Below are positions 38,683 through 49,445 of a stretch of 64,000 bases of DNA, piece by piece. A program made the translations under genes and the position numbers. The notes under the pieces are model-generated. The model had not been told where the DNA came from. It worked only from the letters and a program-made list of their open reading frames with translations, and ran no database searches. This DNA comes from Pseudoscleropodium purum. Taxonomy: Eukaryota; Streptophyta; Bryopsida; Hypnales; Brachytheciaceae. Positions within the stretch are counted from its first letter, which is position 1. Each line of letters starts with the position of its first letter. The stretch spans positions 44,382,243 to 44,446,242 of the forward strand of contig OZ017796.1 in the NCBI GenBank assembly GCA_963969395.1, in the 5' to 3' direction.

Positions 38683-41600
38683 TCAAGCCTGTATTGGGTG
38701 CGGGGCTTTCCTGAAGGGTAAGGCGCGAATGATCAATTCATAGTAACCAGCTGCCAGCGTCGCACCAGTCAGGGGACCGACCCAGAAGATCCACTGCCAC
38801 AGCATCATCAACAATCAAGCAATTTCAAAGCTCGCCCGAATGCACATACCAAGTCTGCATTCATTAATTCATCTAGAAGAGATCTACTATGGAATGTGAT
38901 TATGCAACGGCACTGACTTAGTACTCAAGGAACTCCACACCAAACCCTAACCCTAATCTCGACCACCATTGATTTCCCTTACGTGGCGAAGCAATTCACT
39001 TACGTGATCGGCCCAGGCGTTGTGTTGGGTGTTGAAGATGACGGCTGCGCCCAGACTGCGAGCAGGGTTGATGCTAGTGCCGGTGATGGGAATGGTGGCC
39101 AAGTGCACCAAATACACAGCGAATCCGATGGGCAGCGGAACAAGTGCCTGCCACGGTGCACAAGCAATGTCAAAACATCGAAAATGCAGATGTGCTCAAA
39201 TCTCATCGACCAGCAATGGAGCATAATCAATGTCAAATCATCGAAATGGAAGTGTACTCAAATCTCAACAGCAATGGAGTACAATCAATGTCAAGTTATC
39301 GAGATGCAAATGTGCGCACATTTCAACAACAATGGAGTATGCTCCATGTCAAACCACCGAACTGCAATGTGCTCACATCGATCTCAACAGCAATGGAGCA
39401 CAGTCAATGTCGAAATCATTGAATTCCTAATGAGCTCCGAATTCAACAGCAATGGAGCGTAATCAATGTCAAGTTATCGACATGTAAATGTGCTCCAAGC
39501 TCAACAGCAGTGGAGCACAGTCAATGTCAAATCGATCATTGAAATGCAAATCTTTTTCAAAATTCAACGTACAGCAATGGAAGTAATAGATTAAATGACT
39601 CTCAGAAGACGACTTACAGGAACATGTGAATCACGAGCTTTGCGCTTCGCATCAGTGGCAGCGAACACCACGTACACCAACACGAAGGTGCCAACAATCT
39701 CAGCGCCTAAGCCACCGCCCTTGGTGTACCCATGAGCCACGGTGTTGGCCCCGCCTCCCTCCTTTTGGTAGAAGTTCGGCTGGAAGCCTTTCACGATCCC
39801 GGCGCCGCACATGGCACCCAAGCATTGACAGACAATATAATACAACGCCCGGTTGAAGGATACCTTCCGCGACAGGAATAACGCAAACGTTATAGCAGGG
39901 TTGATGTGCCCTCCTGCATGCCATAATTAATCAGAATTTCACACTAAGGATTCATGATTTTAAAATGAGAGTTTCCATTGGTGATTTAGTGGAAAGTATA
40001 ATTTGAATGGGTGAAATCCATGCATCATTCGATTGAATGAAGAACATTGCATCTGTTGGTTCAAATTACTAGTTTTTTCATTGAAAAAAAATCATCAAAT
40101 AAACTCTCATTAAATTGGCAAAAAACCATGTGGCCAAATATGTCTCCTGTATCAACCTCTTTCATCAAGAGCAACTCATCTATTCATACACTTACTAGAC
40201 TCACTAGCATCTGGTGACTTCATAGCATGGGCTAAATGGCTTTGCTCATCAATCTTTGCATGGAAAATGAAATTGTCTTTTGTCAATTAATGTGGTTGCA
40301 ACCTCTCACTTTGAATTTGTACAAGAAATTCATAATCACTTGCTGTAAAACCTCCACCACATTGGACCCTTCTACAAAAAGCACTCACCATAATGCCTCA
40401 TTTACTAAAAGCTCTCCCCATAGTTTTGTACATCTTCTAAAACAACTCTCTAATTTACAAATGTTAAAATATTTAAATTGATACAAATAATAGTCCCTCC
40501 ATCTCAAAATAAATCCATGGCACCCCATTGATAATTTCCCACTGTCTAAAAACCATGGATTTATTTTGAGATAGAGGGAGTATTTTTCATACACCAACAC
40601 TATTACACTTTGAAGGAGTTATTTTCCAAAACTCCAACTTTGTTACTAGTGACCAATTCTAGCCAAAATAGATGGACTCTATGGCTAGATTACAACCTAA
40701 TTTCCATTAGTGAACAATGATGTAATCTGCACGTACCATTAAGAAACAAATTTCCAATCTTTCCGTGCACAATTTTGAGCTCATCTCAAGTTCTCAACTT
40801 GGAAGACTTACCAAAAGCCATTAGAAGAAAATAAATGCTTACCACTCACTCAGCAACACTCATTCTAGCTCTCTTCAGCAAATATCCAGCTATTGAGATT
40901 TTGTTGTTTGCCATCAACAGTGGATACACGGAGCACAGTAAGCCACGCACAACGACCGCATAGTCATATAAACTCAACCCCTTTCCACATGCCTCATTAG
41001 AAAAGTTTCGTAACAAGTATATGGAAAGAGCGGCTAACTGCACATTCCTCCCTTGGATCGATACAAAATGCGCTTAATTTCCATTTTGCCAACCACTGTA
41101 ATTATGGCTTCCCAAGCTCCCAGCGCTCGAAGAACGAGAGGTTCTCGCAACAGCTAGAGAATGTTCAGTGAACAAAGTAACAGCTAGCCGGCCATATATA
41201 GAGCACCCGAAATGAAAGGGAAAAATCAGAAATCCAAGGAAGATCGACTATGTATCTATGTCTACCTCACGAGAGAATCAAAAGTCTACTAGTCGACGAG
41301 ATTGTGCATTAGGCACTGGGGCGAAGTGGCAAACCCAAAAAATCAGAAGCACAAAGGTTCCCTGTTGGCGATACGTTACGCCAACAGCATTAAGTTCGTA
41401 GCGGTTGCATCACATCATCAATGATTTTGCAATGGTTTTATCGTGGTTCCATATTGTGGCACAAACTTAAGCTCATGGTCTATTGCAAACGTAACCATTG
41501 CTAAAGTGCTGCAAACCTTTTTGCAATAGTCTCGGGCACGGAACCAATGCATATCTATTTCAATACTATTGCGAGGTCCTCAAAATAGTTGCAATCAACT

Positions 41601-42264
41601 ACATAGTTGCACAGTCAGTGTTGTACTGAACCTGTGATCGAACCATTGCAAAATTGTCAAAATTGTGAAATAGGTTTCTGTCGGTCATTCCCCTTACCGG
41701 TACAAAAACTATTGCAATCTCAGCTTTAATGTAGTACAAGTGATGCATGGCAAATTGTGAACCGGGAATGGCAATCCGGTCGGGAACCAGAGATCGATAA
41801 TCTCCCTGTGAACGTTGAACAGCATTGGCGATAATAAACGGACGTACGGATAGAGGAAGAAGCTAGGTAGAAATTATAGACGCAAGCAGGGTTAGCTAGC
41901 TGGTACCCGATATGCCTGCGGTGCAATAGACGAGGATGAAGATCATGCCCCCAAACGCCCACGCAACCCCCTGTGTCCCCACACCAAGACACGGATCGTC
42001 TTTCCGCTTGCTGCCCATCACGGTCTGGATGGAGATATACAAAAGCAACAGGCTGGACATGAACTCCGCGATGCCGGCACGCCAGAACGCCCAGCGCGGA
42101 AACTCGTCCGCGTGCACGAACGGCTCCAGTGGGGCGTCCTTGTACGGCTTCTTCGAGTTCAGGCTCTCCGCGGAGATCAGCGACGGCGCGTGCGTGCCCA
42201 GCGCGGACGGCTCGCTGTACTTCGCCGCACCCACGGTCACATCGTCTTCCCGGTCTTGATGCAT
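38683..42264 (-). CDS. PIP-type aquaporin (plasma membrane intrinsic protein)
   Basis: PIPs are tetrameric water channels of the plasma membrane. Four exons (42264-41907, 39913-39618, 39147-39004, 38793-38683) join in frame to 302 residues, slightly longer than usual because of an extended hydrophilic N-terminus. Both NPA boxes are present (124-126 in [11 protein letters not shown], 245-247 in TSINPARS). The selectivity filter looks water-specific: His233 (LVHLATIP) and Arg248. Loop B carries the RKVS phosphorylation motif with Ser138. Loop D ends DSHVP with His216, the pH-gating histidine of PIPs. The C-terminus ([10 protein letters not shown]) lacks the phosphorylatable SKS-type tail of PIP2 proteins. 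The start ATG at 42264 is the only reasonable one: the codons before it are GTG and GGG with no upstream ATG in frame. Intron 1 is about 2 kb and carries a MITE; intron 2 is nearly filled by a minisatellite. Confidence 0.95.
38943..38957 (+). repeat. Short telomere-like run in aquaporin intron 3
   Basis: The sequence AAACCCTAACCCTAA occurs once in the last intron. It resembles a telo-box, but with only about two units and no promoter nearby it may be chance. Confidence 0.4.
39162..39590 (+). repeat. Minisatellite filling aquaporin intron 2, about 59-bp unit
   Basis: A unit beginning CAGCAATGGAGC and continuing with ATCAATGTCAA and ATCGAAATGCAAATGTGCTC recurs with starts at about 39211, 39269, 39327, 39388, 39447, 39505 and 39572, preceded by a partial copy at 39162. 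Spacing is 58-61 bases, except 67 at the end. The intron (39148-39617) is almost nothing else. Three overlapping plus-strand open frames are products of the repeat and not genes. Confidence 0.9.
40493..40580. mobile_element. Stowaway-like MITE, 88 bp, in aquaporin intron 1
   Basis: Inverted ends of about 28 bp: left GTCCCTCCATCTCAAAATAA, right (reverse complement) CTCCCTCTATCTCAAAATAA, both then ATCCATGG. TA flanks each end (40491-40492 and 40581-40582), the target duplication expected of Tc1/mariner-related Stowaway elements, whose grass members also start CTCCCTC. No coding content. Confidence 0.8.
41400..41735. repeat. Cluster of TTGCAATAG-type motifs, possible decayed transposon end
   Basis: Motifs of the form TTGCAAT(A/G)G or their complement occur about nine times in 330 bases of aquaporin intron 1. 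The right side, reverse complemented, reads TACTACATTAAAGCTGAG and then a GTACCGGTA motif. Clusters of short subterminal motifs next to a CACTA-like end are typical of CACTA transposons. Only one degenerate end is visible, so this is tentative. Confidence 0.3.
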
Positions 42265-44723
42265 CCCCACTAGCTATGTAGTATTCCCGGTAATATTACC
42301 TGCCACCCTCACATACATTAATTTACACCGTTTCAACTTACAATTAACCTCTTGCTTCTGCTGGTCCACATACTGTGGATTCATTCTGGCAAGCGCGCTT
42401 CTTGTCATTGGCTTCGCATGCATTGTTAACTCCGGATTTCAATGACGGAGTGACATGCTTGTGCACGTAACTGGTTGAAACGATTCTTTGCTCGGTTAGC
42501 TGCTAGCTAGCAAGCTCGTTCTGTACTAGAATTCGAATACCCAAATTGTATATTCCGGTGCCAGGTGCAACTTTCCTACCTCAGAATTGTATGTTACCGT
42601 CAATTTCGTTAAATTGGCGACATTCCACGAGCCAAAAATTGTGACATATATCTTCACAAAGGACTAATTTCAGGTCACAAACTAGGACAAGTACAGGTTT
42701 TGGTTTCAGACCTCGCTGCCTGAACCGCGCCAATGTGTCTTGAACTAGCATTTCGACGACAATGGGGACTGCGTGCGCGTAAGATTCACACCTCACCCTG
42801 ACTGACTGACTTAAATTAATTACGATACATTGGTCATTGGCAATACTTTTCTTCATGCATGGCGAAGTGTATCTACGTGACTGTGTTGAGAACGGTGCTA
42901 GAAACTCTACGATACATACCGACAATACGCTGGGGCCGTAGACGACATACAGTTTAAAGAATTGTTTAGACTAGTCTCTCACGATGTATCAATGATGTTG
43001 GTATTTTATCTGTATATAATTCCCCAATCATCATATCCTCACTTCACTATCATTTTGAAAATTGAACCAAGAGGTCGACTCCTCAATTCATTCGTGCTGG
43101 TCCTTAACTAAACCCTGAGTTACCCGGCCATCTAATTCACGAGAAATCTGTGTTACAATCGAATTGAACTGGCCCATCAGGCTAGCAAAGTTCGACTATT
43201 TCAATATATCCTGTGCTTTTCGGTTGGTGTCATGACTCAAAACAATTCAATTCGAGCCAACCTTCAGCATGAGATGTAGCTAGCGATGTTGTTCGTTGAA
43301 GTTGCTTGATCGACTACTGGGAAGTCGATCGGTGTCCAAGAATGTACCTCACCAGGAGAAGGAGAGTGACCGACCCTTTGTGCTTGCTGTTGCTGCTTCA
43401 CCAGCTCGCACTAAGAAGATGAAACTGAACGCCAGTAGTTTGACATGTGGTCAGGAGTGAGATATCAAGTAAACCGCTCAGGGACTTGCAAAGGGACTTG
43501 TCAATCTGATTCTAAGTTATCTCCTAGCTACCGTCAGCTCCACCCGGTCCTTCGAATGATTCTCCCTCACTCAAGTCGCATCTTGATGCTTCACTTGCGC
43601 AATTGGAAATTATTATTTATATAATTCGGCTAGCTCGCTCAATGCTAGCTCCTTCGTAGCTAGGTAGGCTCTAGACTCTGCAGCATACTCAAGACTTCGT
43701 ACAGACCAATCAAGTGATATGAAAAGTAAGTTATTTAGACAGTACATCCGGTCGTTCTAGAGACAACAAGGTAATGATCACTTGTGTCTAGCTAAAAAAT
43801 TTGTGCACATTGTTCAGCTAGCTGCAATTGAGTACAGTATTTAAATTATTTAGAATAGGGGTTCGCTGTAGTAAATCCTCACATCAGTCGCATAGTGGTT
43901 CTTTGTTGTTTGGAAGTCCAGATATTTAGTACTTTGATAGTTACCACGGAGAAACGTTTCAGTTTGCAACAGAACCCAAGACCACTCCAGCTAGTTGTAG
44001 CCTTGAACTGCATGCATTCCATATGTAGTGAATCTAATGTAACCACTGTAACTTGTTCGATCTGATCGAATCTTTTAAATTTGGAGCTAGTTGTACAATC
44101 AGTTTGCAACTTGCTCTACTGTCTAGTACTGCGCCGACGATTCTGCACAAACCGCTATGTATATTATAACTAGCAATTACACTTTTTTAGAAAGGTAGCT
44201 ACTCAAACTTCCTCATCACGGCAATCACGATCATAGCGTCTGTGGAAAGCAAAGCCTCCTCCTCTTTGATCCAGAGCCAATATATTCCACTTGGATCCGG
44301 GCTTTCTCTGGAACAGGCTTTCTCTGGAACAGGCATAGTAGAATGTTACATGGTGAGCACTGTATTAAACTTTTCATTTATGTGAACCAGAATCTCCATG
44401 AAAGTTAGATTTAGAAAACAAAGATCTACATAATAATAGATTTAAAGAATCTTATACATACACACGTACAGAGGTGTTTTGCCCCTGGGGAAAATGTAGG
44501 AATGTTTTATTTGTTGTAAAAATTATTTCTTGCAAAATTTTGAGTTCATATTTGTAATTAGTGGCCCCTAATCATCTACAGAAGGTATTATTGAGAAAAA
44601 TAATATGACACAAAATAGGGGGTCTTGTTTTTTTACATTCACCTTTGGTTGGACCTCCGCAAGAGGCTTGTTGCACTAGTTTAGACTCAATTGGTTTACA
44701 CCACAAGTAGACCAAAAACACTA
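42265..44723. other. Aquaporin upstream region; no gene seen
   Basis: The first few hundred bases must include the aquaporin promoter. The rest has moderate GC and no recognisable coding region. A 19-base unit (GGCTTTCTCTGGAACA) is tandemly duplicated near 44309-44336. The 114-codon open frame at 42581-42925 on the minus strand has no recognisable feature. Confidence 0.45.
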
Positions 44724-47257
44724 CACTAAAATTGGTAAATAGTGTTGGCTACACTAATTGTCAACAATAACACTAATTGTAATTTGCAAGGTTAGTGTTA
44801 GAACATTATTTATCCATTCTAACACTATTTTAGCTTTATAGTAAAATTTGGTCAATTCAACATTTTTACGAGAGTGCATTTAGTGTTAGATGGGAACAAA
44901 ATATAAAAGTTGGAATGGTAGAGAAAAAGTGGTTTATGAAATGTTGAAATGCTGAAATATTTCATAGTATAGGTATAAGTTGCTAAATATAGCAACAATA
45001 AAAAATACAACATAGTTATCCTAGCTATAAACGAAAAATTTGAGGGAAAAAATAGTAAAATATCAAAGAGGATTTCTAGACTGCCCTATTGAAATTGGAT
45101 AGTTCTTGCCCTTGGAAGTATTGCAAATGTTTTGCAATTATCTCTTGGAGATGTGGAAACAATTATTCTACACTTCAAGATCCATCAAGTCCTAATACCA
45201 AGCCACAACTAATCATTGTTTTTCTAGCATAGGACATATTGTCACAATCCACCTCTCGATTAACATCTTTTACACTATTAGCAACTAATTATAAAAAAAA
45301 AACGTTTCCCAAGATTTGTCAACTTTTTTGACCATTGTCCATCTGCCCTAGGTGCATTTTGTCAAGCATTTTGTTGTATCAACTCAATTTTCTTGACTTC
45401 CCACCATCTTGTCCATACATCTTTAACTTTTGAGATGAGGAATGTATCTGTTGGTTGTCAAAGGTGAGTAGAACATGGAGGTAGAAATTTGAAAATTGTG
45501 TTTTTGATAGCTAGGATAGTAGGCAATCTAGGGGTTACAATGTGACTACTACAATTATCAAGCCACATGATCTTCATGTATTGATGAAGATCGGCTTGAT
45601 ATGCACAAGGTTCTAGAAAGTATTCAAAGAAGATGGTTTGGTCCATCCAACCTTTAGGACCTGTTCTATAAAAAAAATGAGTATAGGAGCTTCTATTGTG
45701 GTACGACGGCCGCTTGAAATGCAAACTACCATGGTCTTGAACTCCCCACCGGAAACAACTTGAAGTCTTGAACATATTTGACAGTTGTATCTCCTCGAAA
45801 CCCTAACGTTCAGCCATTGTCAAGATTGACAACAAAATGCATTTCATCCAAGTTTTCTATGAGATTTTCATTGAATTCCCCGGATGCAAATTCCCTTTGC
45901 TAGACCTCCAAATGGTAGGTGGTTTGCATTTCGATTTGAAGCTCTTTTTTAGGGTTATAAGTCAAACGACCACGTTAAGATAGAAGGACTATATTGTGGT
46001 TATTTATGAACTGATGGACCTAATTTGCTGTGATTTTGTTGACCAACAAAATATCATCTTCGGGATTAACAGAGTGGGTTGTGAAAATGGATTCAGGAGC
46101 TATAAGAATGGAAAGGGCCAATTCACAAAGTAGATAAGAGGAAAATTTGATATTTGATTTGAGGATGCAGTTGAATTCTTTAAGTAATATAAAGTACAAA
46201 TATTACACCCATTTGTTCTTTTTTTTTTGCCTTGACCCAATTTGGCTTTTGGAGAATGGCCCTTCCTTTTGCCCAATCGGCTTTGGCTACAAAACAATGG
46301 AGTGGTATGGCCTACAACATCTTCATAGGAATTGGTGATGCTATTGCCACCAATGGTTGGCTTTCACAAGGTTCATAGGACGTTGGCCATGGAAGTGTTC
46401 TGGAAATGCTTGAATGACTCGAAGATAGAGGCTAGCAAAGCCGTGAATAGCGACGTCCTTGACCATCCAAGAAGCGACAGATCGACAAGTGGTTAGGCTT
46501 GAAACTTGTTGAAGACGACATAAAGGGGTATTGGGAGGAATTGTGGTAATTGGGAAGCGATTCATGGTTGGCTACAAAAAAACAATAAAAATATGGTTAA
46601 AAAAATGGTTGTAAAAAAAATGGTGACCAAAAAAAAAATTCATAGGAAATAGAGGAAAGAAAGACAAATCCAATGGTGTCATTTAAAGTTCAATCTCATA
46701 CTTCTAGAAGAAGATAATGGTGGTGAAACTGGGAGCATTTGAAATTGAGGCAGGAGGCAGGAATTGGGAGCATTCAAATTCGAGGCCAGAATCCACGAAG
46801 TATAACCTCCCCACATACACAAATCTTTTCAAGGTGGAGAACTAGAGAGCTCTCTACTCATGATCTCTTCAAAGTACTCACTAGACAATGGAAGAACAAG
46901 AAACAAGCCAAAAGAAAGTTCTCGAGGGAAGGGAGGCAAAAATTGAGTTTTCCCAAAGAAGGGCCAAAGCTTAACAGTGGGAGGCTAAAATTGAGGTTTT
47001 TAGGGAAGGGTCAAAAATTAAAGTTTACAGGGAAGGACCAAAGCTTGATGGAAAGAGGCTAAAATTGAGGTTTCCAAAGAAAGGATAAAAGCTTAACAAC
47101 AAGAGATTAAAATTGAAGTTTCTAAAGAAGCACCAAAGTTTGACGGTAGAAGTTAAGCGCCCCAACACTATTTACACATAAGTTGGAAAATAGTGTTGGG
47201 GGTAAAAAACAGGGAACAACACTAATTATCACCCAACACTATTTACCAATTTTAGTG
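44724..47257 (-). mobile_element. Pogo-like (Tc1/mariner superfamily) DNA transposon, degraded, 2534 bp
   Basis: The element has perfect inverted ends of about 25 bp beginning CACTAAAATTGGTAAATAG, flanked by TA on both sides (44722-44723 and 47258-47259). Near both ends the motif AACACTA(A/T)TT recurs several times in both orientations, as subterminal repeats. The interior holds a broken DDE transposase on the minus strand. TA duplication, CA-starting ends and a DDE_1-type transposase together indicate a pogo-like element. A CACTA (En/Spm) element was considered because of the terminal letters, but those make 3-bp duplications and carry a different transposase. Confidence 0.8.
45340..45900 (-). 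pseudogene. Broken DDE_1-type transposase
   Basis: Fragments on the minus strand, in order, match the DDE_1 endonuclease layout: an EMHFVVNLDNG segment (about 45890-45810) followed by an in-frame TGA, then TLGFRGD, a VVSGGEFKTMVV segment, RTGPKGWMDQ, a WLDNCSSH segment carrying the middle catalytic Asp (about 45570), KFLPPCSTHL (about 45470), and then, in another frame, a KVKDVWTRWWEVKK segment near 45400. At least one stop and two frame changes separate them, so the gene is dead. The N-terminal DNA-binding part, expected between here and 47000, could not be recognised. Confidence 0.75.
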
Positions 47258-47271
47258 TACTAAAGCTTACT

Positions 47272-48240
47272 TTAACCCCTCAACGTCCAAGGGGCTCAAA
47301 AGTAGCCTCACATAGTTTGAGTCCAATTTCAAAGTAATGTAACTTTTGCATCTAATGTCCAAATCCAATAAAACTTGTTTGAAAAATAGAAAATACTTTT
47401 CTTGTTTATGTAGTAAAATTTTCAAATCAATCCAAGATGAATTAGTTTCTTGAAATCCAATCGAAGTTCACAAGTATAATTTGACTTCACAAAATTGCAC
47501 TTGATGGTTGCAACTTTGGGGGCTTGTATCTCCTTTGTACAAAGTTTTTTTTAAATAAAGTTTACTGGATTATATTTCCTTTGAAGTCTAGTTCTTGTGG
47601 TTAAATTTTCATATCAATCTAGGTTGTTTTGAATGTTTAGGAGCAATTCGAAGTTCAAAACCCTAATAGTTGTTCATTATAGTGAACTTTGGCGTCCTAT
47701 TTCTTCTTCATACAATTCCCATTTTCAGTAATTCTTTTTGGGGAAGTTGCACATACTAGTCTAGTTTGTGTCAATAAAATTTCATATCAATCCAAGAAAT
47801 AATGAGTGACTTAGAGGCATTTTAGTAGAAGGAGGTTCAGCTTTGGATGTAATTCTTGGCAACTTTTCTTGACATTTCAAAGCCATTTTGTAAACACAAT
47901 GAGTCAATCAAATGATATTTTTTTTCACCAATGTATTTGTATGCTGATTTTCAAGCACTTTGTAGTTTAAAGTTTTTTCATTTGAGAAGGTTCAGAATTC
48001 AAATTTCACCTCCAAATGTGTTTTTAGGAAAATTTCAGCATTCTTTTTTAACATTAAAACATTATAATCTTTCAATCTACACAATCAAATGACTTCAAAT
48101 TTGATCTATGCCATCTATAAGATGTTTACTACATGATTGTACAGTTAAGATCTGTATAACTTAGTCACATTTACATTTTTAGCACTTCAAAAGCTACCAT
48201 GTTTTTTAATCCAAAAAGGCCTGGGGCCTTGAGGGGTTAA
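47272..48240 (+). mobile_element. TTAA-bounded repeat family, full-length copy 4 (969 bp)
   Basis: It starts 15 bases after the pogo-like element. The left end reads TTAACCCCTCAACGTCCAAG and the right end, reverse complemented, TTAACCCCTCAAGGCCCCAG. The interior landmark TTCAATCTACACAATC lies about 790 bp from the left end (48070-48086). Same orientation as copy 1. No coding capacity. Confidence 0.75.
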
Positions 48241-48750
48241 TAATATATGGATGAAGTTCGTGGATGAGGACTCCGGAGAGGAAAAGGCAGTCTCTTGGAC
48301 TGCTTTAGAATGTTATGACTTACAGATGGAATAACAGACCAGTATCTGACTTATCATGTTGCACAATACACCTTCCCCAATGATAAACTATTCAAATTCT
48401 CATTGTCAAAAGATTAAAAATTAGCAATTTATGAAGGAGTGCATTGAGGGTTGGATTGCACTGAAAATGCTCCATTCATTCATAAAATTAAAAAAAAAAT
48501 GCTCCATTCAATATGACACTGACAGTTCAAGCCAGAAATAAGTTACTGTGTGCTTGCATGTCCCATGTGTTTTTTTTCCTTTATCATCAGTGGGTTTGTA
48601 TTTTCTATTCAGGAAATAAGGATTGAGTACCAGTATAAGTTTTATTTAAAATGAAATGTACGAGCTGATCACTGTGGAAATCACTCATTTGGGTCATAGC
48701 GTGAATCATCTACTTAGAATCAGAAGCACTCATTGGAGGTCAAACTATGG
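48241..48750. other. Gene-free stretch
   Basis: About 500 bases of AT-rich DNA between the TTAA-bounded copy and the fold-back element. Nothing recognisable. Confidence 0.5.
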
Positions 48751-49445
48751 TAGCTGACCCATTTTCGACCACTTAAGCAATTATGCATATTTGGAGCATA
48801 GGTTTCTTGAGTGCAGGAATTTTCCCATGCATAAAAATAGGGTTTAGAAGAATTTCATGTTTTTTCAGAATTTTATTACTACAAATTTTTTAGTTGAAGA
48901 TTTTGTTCAACCTATTCTTGTCATGTAGGCCTTCCTATTTCCAACCATAGGTTGGTTTTAAACTATATAAAGACTGCAACCAATCTTAATGTGCCATGAT
49001 TGCATTGTAAATTGTGCCATAATTAATCTCCTACTTTTCTCTTGTTGATTGGAAAGAGTGTAGCCTACATGTTAGGAATGGGTCCCTAGTTGGAAATGGG
49101 TTGGCTACCATAGGCTACACTCTTTCCAATCAACTGAAAAAAATAGGAGATTAATTACAGCACAATTTGCAATGCAATTATAGTGCATTATGATTGGCTG
49201 TAGTTTTGGTTGATTTTGCATCCAAACCGTGGTTGAAAATAGGAAGACCTATATGACAAGAATAGGTCAAACAAAATCTTCAACTAAAAAATTTGTAATA
49301 ATTAAATTCAAAGAAATAAAATTCTGAAAAAATATATATGGAATCCTTCTAAACCCCATTTTTATATACGGAAAAATTTCTGAATTTAAGAAACCTATGC
49401 TCCAAATACGAGTAATTGCTTAAGTGGTTGAAAACGGGTCAGCTA
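48751..49445. mobile_element. Large fold-back (inverted-repeat) element, 695 bp
   Basis: Two arms of roughly 320-340 bp form an imperfect palindrome. The outer end of the left arm, TAGCTGACCCATTTTCGACC, pairs with the right outer end, whose reverse complement is TAGCTGACCCGTTTTCAACC. Matching continues through CACTTAAGCAATTA, TTTGGAGCATAGGTTTCTT and TTAGTTGAAGATTTTGTT, up to an inner pair near 49045-49069 and 49101-49126 (GATTGGAAAGAGTGTAGCCT). The spacer is about 30 bases. No clear target duplication was found. It could be a MITE, a Mutator-like element with long terminal repeats, or a source of hairpin small RNA if transcribed. Confidence 0.8.

Noticed and set aside
38983..39462. 159-codon plus-strand open frame
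   Set aside because: It covers the antisense of an aquaporin exon and then the intron minisatellite.
44724..47257. Interpretation of the 2.5 kb element as an En/Spm CACTA transposon
   Set aside because: Target duplication is TA and the internal remnants are of DDE_1 type, both pointing to a pogo-like element.
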